Shown: positions 53,047-63,431, numbered from the stretch's first letter. The stretch is 64,000 nucleotides of DNA from Macrococcus armenti (GCF_020097135.1 NZ_CP083608.1:806001-870000), one strand, 5' to 3'. Notes: a model not told the origin generated them from the letters alone. Program-made: numbers and translations.

Positions 53047-53057
53047 GAGGTGAAAAT

Positions 53058-53774
53058 ATGGGAAAATGGGATCATATTAATAACTTTATTACGGATGAAC
53101 AATCAAAGCAGCCGTATGCACATCAGAAAGGTACAGTTTCTAAAAAGAAAAGCAAACGTGCAAAATTAGTTGCACAAGTAAAACGCCCAATTAAAGAATT
53201 TGATTATCGTATTGATTCATTTTTAAATTATGCATATCGATCATTTGTAATGCCAAATAAAATTATTGATAATCAAAAAAGTAGTAAATATTTTTATTTT
53301 GCATTGATGAATTTCGGAATCTTTTTACTGATGCTATATTTGCTCGGAGCATTTCATTTAAGAATGTTCAATAATGCAGAAGGGTTAAACTATGTTATAA
53401 GTGGTGGTACATTTGCGCTTGTGGCAATTTTAATGACATATTTGATTCAGATGCTTGCATTAAATCGTACGAATAATTTTTATAAAGTGTTTGTAGATAC
53501 GATTAGTTATTATACGTTATACAACTTTTTTATATTGCTTGAGCTTGTCAGTATTTATACGTATCCGGATATTGTAATGATTTTTTATACGATTCGTTTT
53601 CTTATAATTATGATTGTTCCGATTAAACTTTTCTTTACATATAAAGAGATGAGTAAAGTTGAAATCGATGTTTTTCCGCTTCAGATCATTTTCATTGTTA
53701 TTATGGTCACGTATATTTATATAACGCGAGATATGACCTGGCTCAACTTCTTTAAATTTGTGCCGATGGAATAA
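53058..53774 (+). CDS. Uncharacterised integral membrane protein
   Basis: I do not recognise this 238-residue protein. Residues 1-75 are hydrophilic and strongly basic (KKKSKRAK near 29-36), then about five hydrophobic helices lie at roughly 79-99, 113-133, 149-169, 171-191 and 206-223. There is no signal peptide and no catalytic motif. TGAGGTGAAAAT precedes the ATG. It begins 12 nt after the pyr terminator, so transcription would need read-through or a promoter inside pyrE. It ends in a terminator shared with pgcA. Confidence 0.65.
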   Translation: MGKWDHINNFITDEQSKQPYAHQKGTVSKKKSKRAKLVAQVKRPIKEFDYRIDSFLNYAYRSFVMPNKIIDNQKSSKYFYFALMNFGIFLLMLYLLGAFHLRMFNNAEGLNYVISGGTFALVAILMTYLIQMLALNRTNNFYKVFVDTISYYTLYNFFILLELVSIYTYPDIVMIFYTIRFLIIMIVPIKLFFTYKEMSKVEIDVFPLQIIFIVIMVTYIYITRDMTWLNFFKFVPME

Positions 53775-53792
53775 AGTGTTCTATATCAAATT

Positions 53793-53835
53793 AACCCTGG
53801 TGAAAACATCAATTGATGTTTTCATCAGGGTTTTT
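53793..53835. terminator. Bidirectional terminator after the membrane protein and pgcA
   Basis: Inverted repeat of about 20 bp with one G-T pair (53793-53812 with 53813-53832) followed by T residues; the left flank is A-rich. It lies between convergent gene ends. Confidence 0.88.
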
Positions 53836-53839
53836 AAAA

Positions 53840-55486
53840 TTATTTAAAGAATATATCGTTTATGTTATTTGCTAAAGTCTCTATATCGTCACTAATGAGT
53901 GAAACGTATAGTTTAATTTTAGGTTCTGTACCTGAAGGACGTAATGCAATCCAACCGTTGTCAAAATGAAATTTCAGAACATTTGCTTGCGGTAGATCAA
54001 TCGGATGCGTTTCATTACCGACATAGCGTGTTTGTGCTAAATAATCATCAACTTGTGTTACTTTTAAACCGGCAATTTCAGTTGGGAAACTATTGCGTGC
54101 ATCTTTCATAATTTGTGCAATATGTTGCGCACCTGATTGTCCATCAAATGTATGTGCAAACAGCTTTTCTTCATATTTACCGTACTTTTGATAAATGTCA
54201 TGCATCTCATCAACGATAGTTAAATTATTGTTTTTAAGTGTACTTGCAAGCTTAATAATGAGCGGCACAATTTGTACGGCATCTTTATCTCGAACGAACG
54301 GTCCGGCCATAAAGCCGTAACTTTCTTCATATCCGAATATATAATTGTAATCATTATTCGCTTCAAACTGTGCAATTTTTTCTGCGATGAATTTGAATCC
54401 TGTTAATACATCGAACATTGTAACATCATTCGCTTCAGCTATCTTACGTCCAAGTTCACTCGTCACAATTGATTTCACTGCCGCTCTGTTTTGAATGTGC
54501 GCTGTTGATCGAATACGATCACTTAAGAGAAGCGCACCAATCTGATTCCCGTTAAAGTAATGGAACTGTCCATTCACTTGTGCGACAATTCCCATACGGT
54601 CTGCATCAGGATCCGTTGCAATTAATAAATCTGCGTTTGATTGTTTCGCATATGCAACCGCCATATCAAATGCATCGTGATCTTCAGGATTCGCAGATTT
54701 TACAGAAGTGAAGTCAGCATCAGGAATGGCTTGTTCAGACACAATTTCATATTGCGTAAAATTCAGCGCATCTAATATTTCCGGGACAATCGGTACACTC
54801 GTACCATGAAGACTCGTGAAAACGACTTTTAAATCACTTTCCGGAATTTCTTTCACGAGTTTCAATACTTCATTCTTATATGCATCGATGACTTCTTGCT
54901 GCACATATGCTATTAAACCACTTTCAATTAGCTGTGATTTATTTTCGAAAGGTAAAGAGAAAACATCGTCAATTTCATCGATAAACTGACTGACACGCTG
55001 AGAAGCTTCAAGTGCCATCTGTCCTCCGTCTGGACCATAAATTTTAATACCATTATATTCTGGTGGGTTATGACTCGCTGTGATCATTACACCTGCATCT
55101 GTCTGTAAGTGTCGGACTGAAAATGATAATTCAGGTGTCGTATGGTAACGGTCAAATATATATGTTTTAACATTGTAATGACCTAAAACTTCTGCAATTG
55201 TATCACAGAACTCAGGTGATAAATGTCTCGTATCATAAGCGATGACGACAGAAGGGTTAGCTTTAACAGAAATTAAATATTTAGCTAAACCAGTTGCTAC
55301 TTTTTGAACGGTATATTTATTCAATCGGTTTGGCCCCAGCCCAATTTTACCGCGAATGCCAGCAGTACCAAATGCTAAATTACCGAGAAAACCATCCTGT
55401 TTTTCCTGCTCTGAAAGTGATGCATATTGCGTACTACTTATTAAACTATTATCAATATAAGTTTCCCAAGACTTCTGTATACTCAA
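53840..55486 (-). CDS. pgcA: Alpha-phosphoglucomutase PgcA
   Basis: Interconverts glucose 6-phosphate and glucose 1-phosphate, the substrate of GlgC. It has 548 residues with the phosphoserine loop MITASHNPPEYNG, the metal-binding DPDADRMG and sugar-binding GYEESYG motifs, and the phosphate-binding RPSGTEPKIK near the end. Start: a GAGGAG ribosome site directly abuts an ATG at 55495, which is too close, so the TTG at 55486, 9 nt after the site, is preferred. Only 76 nt after pulA with no terminator, so the two probably form one transcript. Confidence 0.93.
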   Translation of the reverse strand: MSIQKSWETYIDNSLISSTQYASLSEQEKQDGFLGNLAFGTAGIRGKIGLGPNRLNKYTVQKVATGLAKYLISVKANPSVVIAYDTRHLSPEFCDTIAEVLGHYNVKTYIFDRYHTTPELSFSVRHLQTDAGVMITASHNPPEYNGIKIYGPDGGQMALEASQRVSQFIDEIDDVFSLPFENKSQLIESGLIAYVQQEVIDAYKNEVLKLVKEIPESDLKVVFTSLHGTSVPIVPEILDALNFTQYEIVSEQAIPDADFTSVKSANPEDHDAFDMAVAYAKQSNADLLIATDPDADRMGIVAQVNGQFHYFNGNQIGALLLSDRIRSTAHIQNRAAVKSIVTSELGRKIAEANDVTMFDVLTGFKFIAEKIAQFEANNDYNYIFGYEESYGFMAGPFVRDKDAVQIVPLIIKLASTLKNNNLTIVDEMHDIYQKYGKYEEKLFAHTFDGQSGAQHIAQIMKDARNSFPTEIAGLKVTQVDDYLAQTRYVGNETHPIDLPQANVLKFHFDNGWIALRPSGTEPKIKLYVSLISDDIETLANNINDIFFK

Positions 55487-55562
55487 TTGTGCCATCTCCT
55501 CTATATTTATTAATTCTATTAAAGCATGAAATCAAATATTTAACTACTGATATCGTATTGCA

Positions 55563-57596
55563 TTATAGTTCTTTCTTAAGCAATATACATTGGTACGGTA
55601 ACAGTGTTACTTCGTGTTGAATTGTTCCGATGTCTGTTTCAACATTTGATAAACTGATTTCATATGTACCGTTTCTCGGTAAATTGATTGTATGATTCAG
55701 TTTCGTAGGATTGAACAGTAATATGAACTCTGTTTTACGATCAAATAGTAAAATGCCGAGTAATGGTTGTTCGATATTCAGCTGAATAATACGTTTCAAA
55801 TAGTTGTGTGATTTAAACACTGGAAACTGCTTTTTTATTTGCAGGGCTTTCGTTATACATTTAATATGGCTGTCATATTTAATCCGTCTATTCCAGTCGA
55901 TACGATTGATAAAATCACTTAAATTATATGTGTTCCCATGACCGTATTTCGTACGATAAAACTCCTGACCAGCATGAATGAATGGTGTACCATGCGCAAG
56001 TATTGTAAAAATGGTCGCCATCTGTTGTATACGGTGCTGGTAGTCAATATCTTTATGCGTCGTAAAATTAATACGATCGAATAGTGTATGGTTATCATGT
56101 ACTTCAACATAATTGATAGATTGTTCAGCGGGTATGACTGAACGATTACCGGTAAATAATTGAAACATACGTTCATAATATCTACCTTTTCCGTTAAAGT
56201 AACCCCGATCCTTCAAATCAAAGTTATTGCCTTTTAAAGTATCCCGAAATTCATCATTAAAGAAGTGAATATTCTTAACAAATCGAGCTTTATCATGCGT
56301 CGTCTTTAATATATCAGGCATCGCACTGTTTAAGTGCCATCCTTCACCTAATAAAAAGGAATATGGATTTTTCTCTTGCGTACGTTTTTCAATTAACTGC
56401 ATCGTCGTAATATCGATAACGCCCATTAAATCAAATCTGAAGCCGTCAATTTTAAAAGTATCCATATAATAATCAATCGTTTCGAGAATAAACTTTTGCA
56501 TCATAATACGTTCAGTTTTAATATCATTTCCTACACCAGTCCCGTTACTTAAAGTACCATCATCATGATAACGAAAATAATAACCCGGAACGAGTTGTTC
56601 AAAAGGGGATGTTTCTCTTTTAAATACATGATTGAAAACGACATCAAGAATAACACCGATACCAGATTGATGATATTTCTGAACGACTTGTTTTAACTCT
56701 TCAATGCGCACTATTGGATTCTCAGGGACGACTGAATAACTGCCATCTATCGTCTGATAATATTCAGGGTCGTACCCCCAGTTATAATGTTCTTCAAAAT
56801 GTATATCATCGACGCGTGCAAAATCATTAATTGGTAAAAGCTCAATATGTGATATGCCGAGACTTTTTATATAATCAAATCCGGTCGTATGCCCAGTATT
56901 CGTTTTTGTGTTTTCTTCAATTAAACCGATTAACTTACCCGCATGTTTAATACCGCTATTTGGATGCATTGAGAAATCTCTGACGTGCAGTTCATATATA
57001 CTTACATCTTCTTTTTGTGTTTGCATAAATGTACTGTCAAACGACTTTATTTGCTGGAAATCTATGACGAGACTTTTTTTACCGTTTATTGTTAAGCCTT
57101 TTGCATAAGGGTCATTAATGTATTTCACTTGATGATTCATCGTTACTTCGTATTGATATGAAACACCGTGTAAATTTTTCGGTACTGTTACTGAATACGT
57201 GCCATTTTGTTTGCGCTGCATTATATATGCACCTTGTGCAGTCATAACGCGAATCGATTGTGCAACTGGTGACCAGACTGAAAATGTCGTGTTGTTTTCA
57301 TGAACGGTTGAACCTAATGTTTCTTCAGATGCATCGTACTTTTGTTCAAATGCTTCAGTACGTGTAATAGCCCCGATATATAGTGGATAAATTTCGTTGT
57401 CATATTCTACAAAACTTGCTTTATTTAAATGTATCGGACGACTCAGTTCAAATTTTTGAATGCACTTTTCTGCATGTAGTATGTGAATCTCTTTCATCAT
57501 ATTACTTCTGTCATGAATAAGCACTGGCGCTTTCGTTAATGGTTTATCTGAAATAAATGTGATTAAACAGAAATCATCGATATAAGCCTGTATCAT
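55563..57596 (-). CDS. pulA: Type I pullulanase (glycogen-debranching)
   Basis: Hydrolyses alpha-1,6 branches. It has 677 residues with an N-terminal domain, a CBM48 module (about 90-180) and a GH13 barrel. The type I pullulanase signature YNWGYDP is present, with catalytic regions GFRFDLMGV (nucleophile Asp), LLGEGWH (acid Glu) and VEVHDNH. No signal peptide, so it is intracellular and likely acts on glycogen. ATG 57596 follows AGGAGG by 6 nt. Divergent from glgB and cotranscribed with pgcA. Confidence 0.93.
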   Translation of the reverse strand: MIQAYIDDFCLITFISDKPLTKAPVLIHDRSNMMKEIHILHAEKCIQKFELSRPIHLNKASFVEYDNEIYPLYIGAITRTEAFEQKYDASEETLGSTVHENNTTFSVWSPVAQSIRVMTAQGAYIMQRKQNGTYSVTVPKNLHGVSYQYEVTMNHQVKYINDPYAKGLTINGKKSLVIDFQQIKSFDSTFMQTQKEDVSIYELHVRDFSMHPNSGIKHAGKLIGLIEENTKTNTGHTTGFDYIKSLGISHIELLPINDFARVDDIHFEEHYNWGYDPEYYQTIDGSYSVVPENPIVRIEELKQVVQKYHQSGIGVILDVVFNHVFKRETSPFEQLVPGYYFRYHDDGTLSNGTGVGNDIKTERIMMQKFILETIDYYMDTFKIDGFRFDLMGVIDITTMQLIEKRTQEKNPYSFLLGEGWHLNSAMPDILKTTHDKARFVKNIHFFNDEFRDTLKGNNFDLKDRGYFNGKGRYYERMFQLFTGNRSVIPAEQSINYVEVHDNHTLFDRINFTTHKDIDYQHRIQQMATIFTILAHGTPFIHAGQEFYRTKYGHGNTYNLSDFINRIDWNRRIKYDSHIKCITKALQIKKQFPVFKSHNYLKRIIQLNIEQPLLGILLFDRKTEFILLFNPTKLNHTINLPRNGTYEISLSNVETDIGTIQHEVTLLPYQCILLKKEL

Positions 57597-57677
57597 AACC
57601 ACCCTCCTAATCGCTTTACATTATAACGTGTTCATAATAAGATATAAAATCTTTTATTTTGAAACTTTAAGTAATAT

Positions 57678-57706
57678 TTTTCATTTGAATGGGTATTGTA
57701 TATAAT
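57678..57706 (+). promoter_or_regulatory. Candidate promoter of the glg operon
   Basis: -35-like TTTTCA (57678-57683), 17-bp spacer and perfect -10 TATAAT (57701-57706). The expected start point is immediately before the palindrome at 57715. Confidence 0.5.
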
Positions 57707-57714
57707 CTGAAATA

Positions 57715-57738
57715 ATTTAACATTTTATAATGTTAAAT
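57715..57738. promoter_or_regulatory. Perfect inverted repeat at the glgB promoter, candidate operator
   Basis: Arms ATTTAACATT and AATGTTAAAT (10 bp each, perfect) surround TTAT. It begins 9 bp after the -10, at or just past the expected transcription start: the place for a repressor operator or an early 5' UTR hairpin. It does not match the cre, CodY, Fur or PerR consensus sites I know. Confidence 0.5.
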
Positions 57739-57797
57739 TAACACATCATTCACATTTTTCAATTATAATGAAAATGGTAAAGGAATGGAGGCGTGAG

Positions 57798-59732
57798 ATG
57801 GTTACACAATTAGATACATATTTATTTCATCAAGGAACACATTATGCTTCATATCAATTTATGGGTGCCCATTTCAATGGTGAACAAAATGATACAACAT
57901 TTACAGTGTGGGCCCCAAATGCGCAGCACGTCTATGTTGCAACAGATGAAAACGATTGGACCGGAGAAAACTTTGAACTTACAAAAATACCCGATAGTGG
58001 ACTTTTCACCGGTACGTTTGCATTAAGTTTAAATACTGTTTATAAGTATAAGATTATTACATCGTCCGGGAATACAATTTATAAATCTGATCCTTATGCA
58101 TTTTATGCAGAACGAAGACCGAATACTGCATCAATTGTTACAAATACATCTTATGAGTGGACGGATGATGCGTGGCAAAGGAAAAAGTGTGACCCGTATG
58201 ACAAACCTATAAATATATATGAAGTGCATCTCGGTACGTGGAAGAAACATGATGTACAACGCCACGAAGATGAATCCATTGATTCATATACAGACAGAAC
58301 ACATTTTACTTATAAGGAAATGGCGGACACATTAATTCCATACGTAAAGGAAATGGGTTACACACATATTGAAATTATGCCGATTAGTGAACATCCATTC
58401 GATTTATCGTGGGGATATCAAGTGACAGGTTACTATGCACCAACATCGAGATTCGGAACGCCTCAGGATTTTAAATACTTTGTTGATATGTGTCACAGTA
58501 ATAATATCGGTGTAATCCTTGACTGGGTACCCGCACATTTCTGTAAAGATGATCATGGATTACGATTATTTGATGGCACACCTATATATGAACATCAGGA
58601 TGCATATCGTGCTGAGAAACGTGGTTGGGGGACGTTAACATTTGACTTCGGTCGTACAGAAGTGCAGAGTTTTCTTATTTCAAACGCTTTATTCTGGATT
58701 AATGAATATCATATTGATGGGTTACGTGTCGATGCTGTCCATTCAATGACAGATTTAAATTTTGAGAATTACGATGAACATGAGCGCATTTATAATGATG
58801 ACGGCACGTCTATTAATAAAGAAGCAATAGCATTTTTACAGAAATTGAATACGGAAGTGTTCAGAAATAATGCGCATACATTGATGATTGCAGAAGATTC
58901 CTCAAAAATGAAAACTGTTACAACTGCTGTTAAAGATGGCGGACTCGGCTTTAATTTCAAGTGGGATCTCGGGTTTATGCATGATACGTTAAATTATATG
59001 GCACTTGATCCAATAGAGCGACAGCATCATCATAAACTGATTAATTTTCCGATGATGTATCGATACGATGAAAACTTTATACTACCATTCTCACATGATG
59101 AAGTCGTTCACGGTAAACTAAGCATGCTCGATAAAATGCCGGGCGACCAGTGGCGAAAGTTTGCGCAATATAGACTATTATATGGATATCAGTTAACACA
59201 ACCCGGCAAGAAACTGAATTTCATGGGAAGCGAAATTGGTATGTATGCAGAATGGAAAGATAAAGAACAAGTAGACTGGTTTTTACTCGATTATCCGATA
59301 CATCATGGCTTACAGACATATGTAAAGGACTTAAATCATCTCTATAAGAAAGAACGTGCATTGTTTGAACTTGATTATGTGCAATCTGGTTTCAAATGGA
59401 TTGATGCAGATAACAACAGTGAAAACATTGCAAGCTATATCCGCACAGATCGTAATGGTGAGAGTTTAATCATTATTTTAAATTTCTCACCGAATGTATA
59501 TTATGATTTCCCGCTCGCTGTAGATCAGCCGGGTAAATATAAGGAATACTTCAACTCAGACCATAAACAGTATGGTGGATCACATCAGATTATTCATAAG
59601 TATTTATTCTCACAACAAAACGCGACAAATGGTTTTGAACATTCAATTCGCGTGAAAGTTCCACCGTTTGGATTTGTAATTTATAAAAAAGTGAAAGAAA
59701 GAAAAACGAAAAAGAAATTGCAAAAAATATAA
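57798..59732 (+). CDS. glgB: Glycogen branching enzyme
   Basis: Forms alpha-1,6 branches in glycogen. It has 644 residues: N-terminal CBM48 (about 25-110) and a GH13 barrel with catalytic D312 (GLRVDAVHSM), E366 (LMIAEDSS) and the transition-state D434 (FSHDEVVHG), then a C-terminal beta domain and a basic tail (KERKTKKK). ATG 57798 follows GGAGG at a distance of 7 nt; an upstream ATG at 57768 lacks a site. First gene of glgBCDAP. Confidence 0.96.
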   Translation: MVTQLDTYLFHQGTHYASYQFMGAHFNGEQNDTTFTVWAPNAQHVYVATDENDWTGENFELTKIPDSGLFTGTFALSLNTVYKYKIITSSGNTIYKSDPYAFYAERRPNTASIVTNTSYEWTDDAWQRKKCDPYDKPINIYEVHLGTWKKHDVQRHEDESIDSYTDRTHFTYKEMADTLIPYVKEMGYTHIEIMPISEHPFDLSWGYQVTGYYAPTSRFGTPQDFKYFVDMCHSNNIGVILDWVPAHFCKDDHGLRLFDGTPIYEHQDAYRAEKRGWGTLTFDFGRTEVQSFLISNALFWINEYHIDGLRVDAVHSMTDLNFENYDEHERIYNDDGTSINKEAIAFLQKLNTEVFRNNAHTLMIAEDSSKMKTVTTAVKDGGLGFNFKWDLGFMHDTLNYMALDPIERQHHHKLINFPMMYRYDENFILPFSHDEVVHGKLSMLDKMPGDQWRKFAQYRLLYGYQLTQPGKKLNFMGSEIGMYAEWKDKEQVDWFLLDYPIHHGLQTYVKDLNHLYKKERALFELDYVQSGFKWIDADNNSENIASYIRTDRNGESLIIILNFSPNVYYDFPLAVDQPGKYKEYFNSDHKQYGGSHQIIHKYLFSQQNATNGFEHSIRVKVPPFGFVIYKKVKERKTKKKLQKI

Positions 59733-59749
59733 AATGAGGATTGATGACA

Positions 59750-60898
59750 ATGGCAAATGAAGTAGTAGGGATGTTATTAGCAGGTGGTAAAGGTTCAAGG
59801 TTAGGTCAGCTTACAAAAAATATTGCAAAACCAGCAGTACCGTTCGGTGGAAAGTATAGGATCATTGATTTTACATTAAGTAATTTATCTAACTCAAACA
59901 TTACGACAGTCGGTGTACTCGTTCAGTATGCACCGCTTATGTTAAATCGTCATATAGGTCTCGGTAAACCGTGGTCATTAGACAAAGAAAATGGCGGCGT
60001 TTCTGTTCTCGCACCGTTTGCAAATCAGGAAGGTGCTTCGTGGTTTGAAGGGACTGCAGACGCGATTACGAAAAATATTCATTTTATCGATCAATATGAC
60101 CCTGAATATTTACTTATTCTCTCAGGGGATCATATATATCAGATGGATTATCAGAAAATGCTTGATTTTCATAAAGAGAATCAGGCGGATGCTACAATTT
60201 CAGTAATTGAAGTACCGATTGAAGAAGCAAGCAGATTTGGAATATTAAACACTGAAGAAGATTTAAAGATATATGAGTTTGATGAAAAACCGAAAGTCCC
60301 GAAAAATAATTTGGCATCGATGGGAATATATATTTTTAACTGGCGCATTTTACGTGAATACTTAATTGCTGATGAAAATGATGAAAATTCAGATCATGAT
60401 TTCGGACATGACATTATTCCGAAAATGTTACATGATCATAAACGTCTATATGCGTACCGTTTTGATGGATACTGGAAGGATGTCGGAACAATCCAGTCAT
60501 ATTGGGAAGCGAATATGGATTTGCTGGACGAAGACTTAAAGGAACTTTTAAACAGTAAAACTTGGCCAACATATTCACATGAAGAGAATTTACCGCCGCA
60601 GTATATCGGTAAAAATGCGGATATCGACAATTCACTCGTTTGCCCGGGGTCATTTATTTTCGGTCATGTGAATCATTCGATTTTATTCAGTGAAGTTACA
60701 GTTGGAGAAGGTTCACAAGTTGTTGATGCAATCATTCATCCGAAAACTGAAATCGGAAAAAATTGTACAATTAAAAAAGCAATCATAATGGATAATCTAA
60801 AAATAGAAGATGGTATTGTCATTGACGGTTCTGAAGCGGATGAACCTATTGTTGTCGGAAAAAATAATATTCATGAATTTACTGGAGGTGAAGCATAA
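59750..60898 (+). CDS. glgC: Glucose-1-phosphate adenylyltransferase
   Basis: Makes ADP-glucose from glucose 1-phosphate and ATP. It has 382 residues with the nucleotidyltransferase loop [14 protein letters not shown] near the N-terminus, [11 protein letters not shown], the sugar-site FEGTADAI and a C-terminal left-handed beta helix. Two in-frame ATG codons compete; 59750 has the better spacing (9 nt) from TGAGGA than 59744. Its stop overlaps the glgD start (TAATG). Confidence 0.95.
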   Translation: MANEVVGMLLAGGKGSRLGQLTKNIAKPAVPFGGKYRIIDFTLSNLSNSNITTVGVLVQYAPLMLNRHIGLGKPWSLDKENGGVSVLAPFANQEGASWFEGTADAITKNIHFIDQYDPEYLLILSGDHIYQMDYQKMLDFHKENQADATISVIEVPIEEASRFGILNTEEDLKIYEFDEKPKVPKNNLASMGIYIFNWRILREYLIADENDENSDHDFGHDIIPKMLHDHKRLYAYRFDGYWKDVGTIQSYWEANMDLLDEDLKELLNSKTWPTYSHEENLPPQYIGKNADIDNSLVCPGSFIFGHVNHSILFSEVTVGEGSQVVDAIIHPKTEIGKNCTIKKAIIMDNLKIEDGIVIDGSEADEPIVVGKNNIHEFTGGEA

Positions 60899-62001
60899 TG
60901 CGCACATTAATGGGATTAATTAATTTATCAAATGAACATGAATATCTTGAAGAATTAACATACTTTAGAAATGGCGCAAGTGTTCCCTTTGCAGGACGTT
61001 ATCGATTAATTGATTTCAGTCTGTCAAACATCGTAAATTCATGTGTGGATGAAGTTGCGATATTCGTTAACCAGAAGTATCGTTCGCTACTCGACCATCT
61101 TGAAAATGGAGATAATTTCGGACTTGACGATCGAAAATCACGATTATTCGTGCTGCCACCTGACTGGCATGATCCTTCTGATTATTCACGAGGTGAGTTA
61201 AGACATTTTCATAATAACCGTGATTTCTTCCTGAGAAGTAATGCAACAGATGTTATTATTTCAGGATCACAGTTTATCGCGAATACAGACTTTAAAGATG
61301 CATACAAACATCATATTGAAAGTGAAGCAGATGTTACATTAATTTCTGAACATATAAATGAGCTTGAAGAGATGCATCAACCGTTACTCCGTGTACATCA
61401 TGAAGGTACGAAAGTCACGTATATTAATCATGATAACGACCACCATCATGTTTTTACAGGTACGTATATCATTAAGAAGGAGAAACTATTTGAAGTGATG
61501 GATTTCTGTATACAGAACTATAAGGAAAACTTCTTCTTTAATGGCATATTAGAAAGAATAGATGCTTTAAATGTTTCGTTTTATGATATTGATGAGGAAA
61601 CGATGTATATCAATTCCCTTAAATCATTTTACAAAAATAATTTACGCATTCTTAATCCTGAACGCTATAAGGCGATTTTTATGAAAGAAAATCGCATTAA
61701 GACAAAAATTTCAAATCAACCTCCAACGAAATATAGTGGAGATTGCACTGTTCACAATTCAACGGTCGCGAATGGTTGTGAAATAGAAGGCCATGTTGAA
61801 AACAGCATATTATATCGAGGTGTGTGTGTTGAACGAGGTGTAACGATTAAAAATTCTATTATTATGACGAACTGTCATATTAAAGAAGGTGCCGTTTTAG
61901 AAAATGTCATATTAGATAAAGATGTTATCGTCAACAGCAATCAAAAACTCATCGGTTCTTGTGATAAACCATTTGTCGTAGCGAAACGTCAGACTATTTA
62001 A
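60898..62001 (+). CDS. glgD: GlgD, regulatory subunit of ADP-glucose pyrophosphorylase
   Basis: A GlgC paralogue of 367 residues that forms a heterotetramer with GlgC in Firmicutes. It keeps FAGRYRLIDFSLSNIVNS and a C-terminal beta-helix (VENSILYRGVCVERGVTIKN), but the N-terminus reads LMGLINLSNEHEYL where GlgC has the glycine-rich ATP loop, so it should not be catalytic alone. It starts in the TAATG overlap with glgC, which favours balanced expression. Confidence 0.93.
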   Translation: MRTLMGLINLSNEHEYLEELTYFRNGASVPFAGRYRLIDFSLSNIVNSCVDEVAIFVNQKYRSLLDHLENGDNFGLDDRKSRLFVLPPDWHDPSDYSRGELRHFHNNRDFFLRSNATDVIISGSQFIANTDFKDAYKHHIESEADVTLISEHINELEEMHQPLLRVHHEGTKVTYINHDNDHHHVFTGTYIIKKEKLFEVMDFCIQNYKENFFFNGILERIDALNVSFYDIDEETMYINSLKSFYKNNLRILNPERYKAIFMKENRIKTKISNQPPTKYSGDCTVHNSTVANGCEIEGHVENSILYRGVCVERGVTIKNSIIMTNCHIKEGAVLENVILDKDVIVNSNQKLIGSCDKPFVVAKRQTI

Positions 62002-62020
62002 CGAAAGATGGGATAAAAAT

Positions 62021-63421
62021 ATGAAAAAAGTACTATTTGTTGCATCGGAATGTACACCATTTTTTAAGTCTGGTGGACTTGCTGATGTTATCGGTAGTTT
62101 ACCGCAATATCTGGAACGAACGGGCGAATGCGAAGTACGCGTCATTTTACCGCTGTACAAAGATCTGAACGAATCGTATCGTGCTCAACTAAAAGAAGAA
62201 ATGGTTTTCCAGACACAAGTCGGATGGCGCTTCCAGTACACACGTATACTATCATTAAAATTAAACGGCATTATGTATTACTTTGTAGACAATATGCACT
62301 ATTTCAGTCGTGATGCGCTTTATGGTTACGGTGATGATGGTGAACGATTTGTATATTTTTCTAATGCAGTCATTGAGTTTATATATCGAGGAGATTATAA
62401 ACCTGATGTATTACACGGTCATGACTGGCAGGCAGGTGCAGCAGTTGCAATTTGTAATATAAAAAAGCCGGTACAAAGCATAAAAACGGTATTCACGATT
62501 CATAACCTTAAATATCAAGGTTTATTGATGTATGATGCGTTTGAGAATTTATTTAACCTTGATCGCATTCACTTTGCAGGGTTTGAGTGGGGCGGTATGC
62601 TGAATTTAATGAAAGCAGCCATTTTTCATGCAGACAAGATAACTACGGTTTCACCGAGTTATGCAGAGGAGATTAGGACGCCATATTACGGAGAAGGGCT
62701 TGAAGATTTACTGAATATGCGTAGTCGAGATTTAGTCGGGATTGTTAACGGTATTGATGTTAAAGATTATAGCGCACTGTATGACAAAGCACTCGCTGTT
62801 AACTTTAAAAGCTCGATCGATAAGAAGCGACAGAACAAATGCGCACTGCAGGAGCAATTTGGGCTTCCGGTTCATTCAGATACGCCATTATATTCAATCA
62901 TTACGAGAATGGTAGAACAAAAAGGACTGCATCTTGTGATGAGAATTATGGAGGAGTTTGTCCAGAATGATATCCAACTTGTCATAATGGGAAATGGCGA
63001 CAAAGAATTTGAAGATTATTTTAAGTACCTTGAAGAAAAGTACTGTGACAAAGTAATATTTTACCGAGGTTTTGATGAACAGCTTTCAAGACGCATCTAT
63101 GCGGCGAGTGATTTCTTTATTATGCCGTCGAAATTTGAACCTTGTGGACTGAGCCAGCTTATTGCATTACAGTACCGCGCAATCCCAATCGTACGTGAAA
63201 CTGGTGGTTTAAGAGATACAGTACAACCTTTTAATGAAATTACGCTGGATGGTACAGGTTTATCATTTGCAAATTATAATGCACATGAACTACTGGATCG
63301 ATTAAAGGCTTCATTGAAGATTTTTAATGATGATCATCAATACAAAGCACTAATTAAAAATATTACTAAAGTAAACCATAGTTGGGATGCTTCAGCTGAA
63401 AAATATTTAAAATTATATTAA
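62021..63421 (+). CDS. glgA: Glycogen synthase
   Basis: GT5 enzyme that extends alpha-1,4-glucan from ADP-glucose. It has 466 residues with N-terminal ADP-glucose motif KSGGLADVIGSLP, HGHDWQAG, and the C-terminal GT-B active-site block KFEPCGLSQLIALQYRAIPI. It lies 19 nt after glgD and 10 nt before glgP. Confidence 0.97.
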   Translation: MKKVLFVASECTPFFKSGGLADVIGSLPQYLERTGECEVRVILPLYKDLNESYRAQLKEEMVFQTQVGWRFQYTRILSLKLNGIMYYFVDNMHYFSRDALYGYGDDGERFVYFSNAVIEFIYRGDYKPDVLHGHDWQAGAAVAICNIKKPVQSIKTVFTIHNLKYQGLLMYDAFENLFNLDRIHFAGFEWGGMLNLMKAAIFHADKITTVSPSYAEEIRTPYYGEGLEDLLNMRSRDLVGIVNGIDVKDYSALYDKALAVNFKSSIDKKRQNKCALQEQFGLPVHSDTPLYSIITRMVEQKGLHLVMRIMEEFVQNDIQLVIMGNGDKEFEDYFKYLEEKYCDKVIFYRGFDEQLSRRIYAASDFFIMPSKFEPCGLSQLIALQYRAIPIVRETGGLRDTVQPFNEITLDGTGLSFANYNAHELLDRLKASLKIFNDDHQYKALIKNITKVNHSWDASAEKYLKLY

Positions 63422-63431
63422 GGAGACTGCA

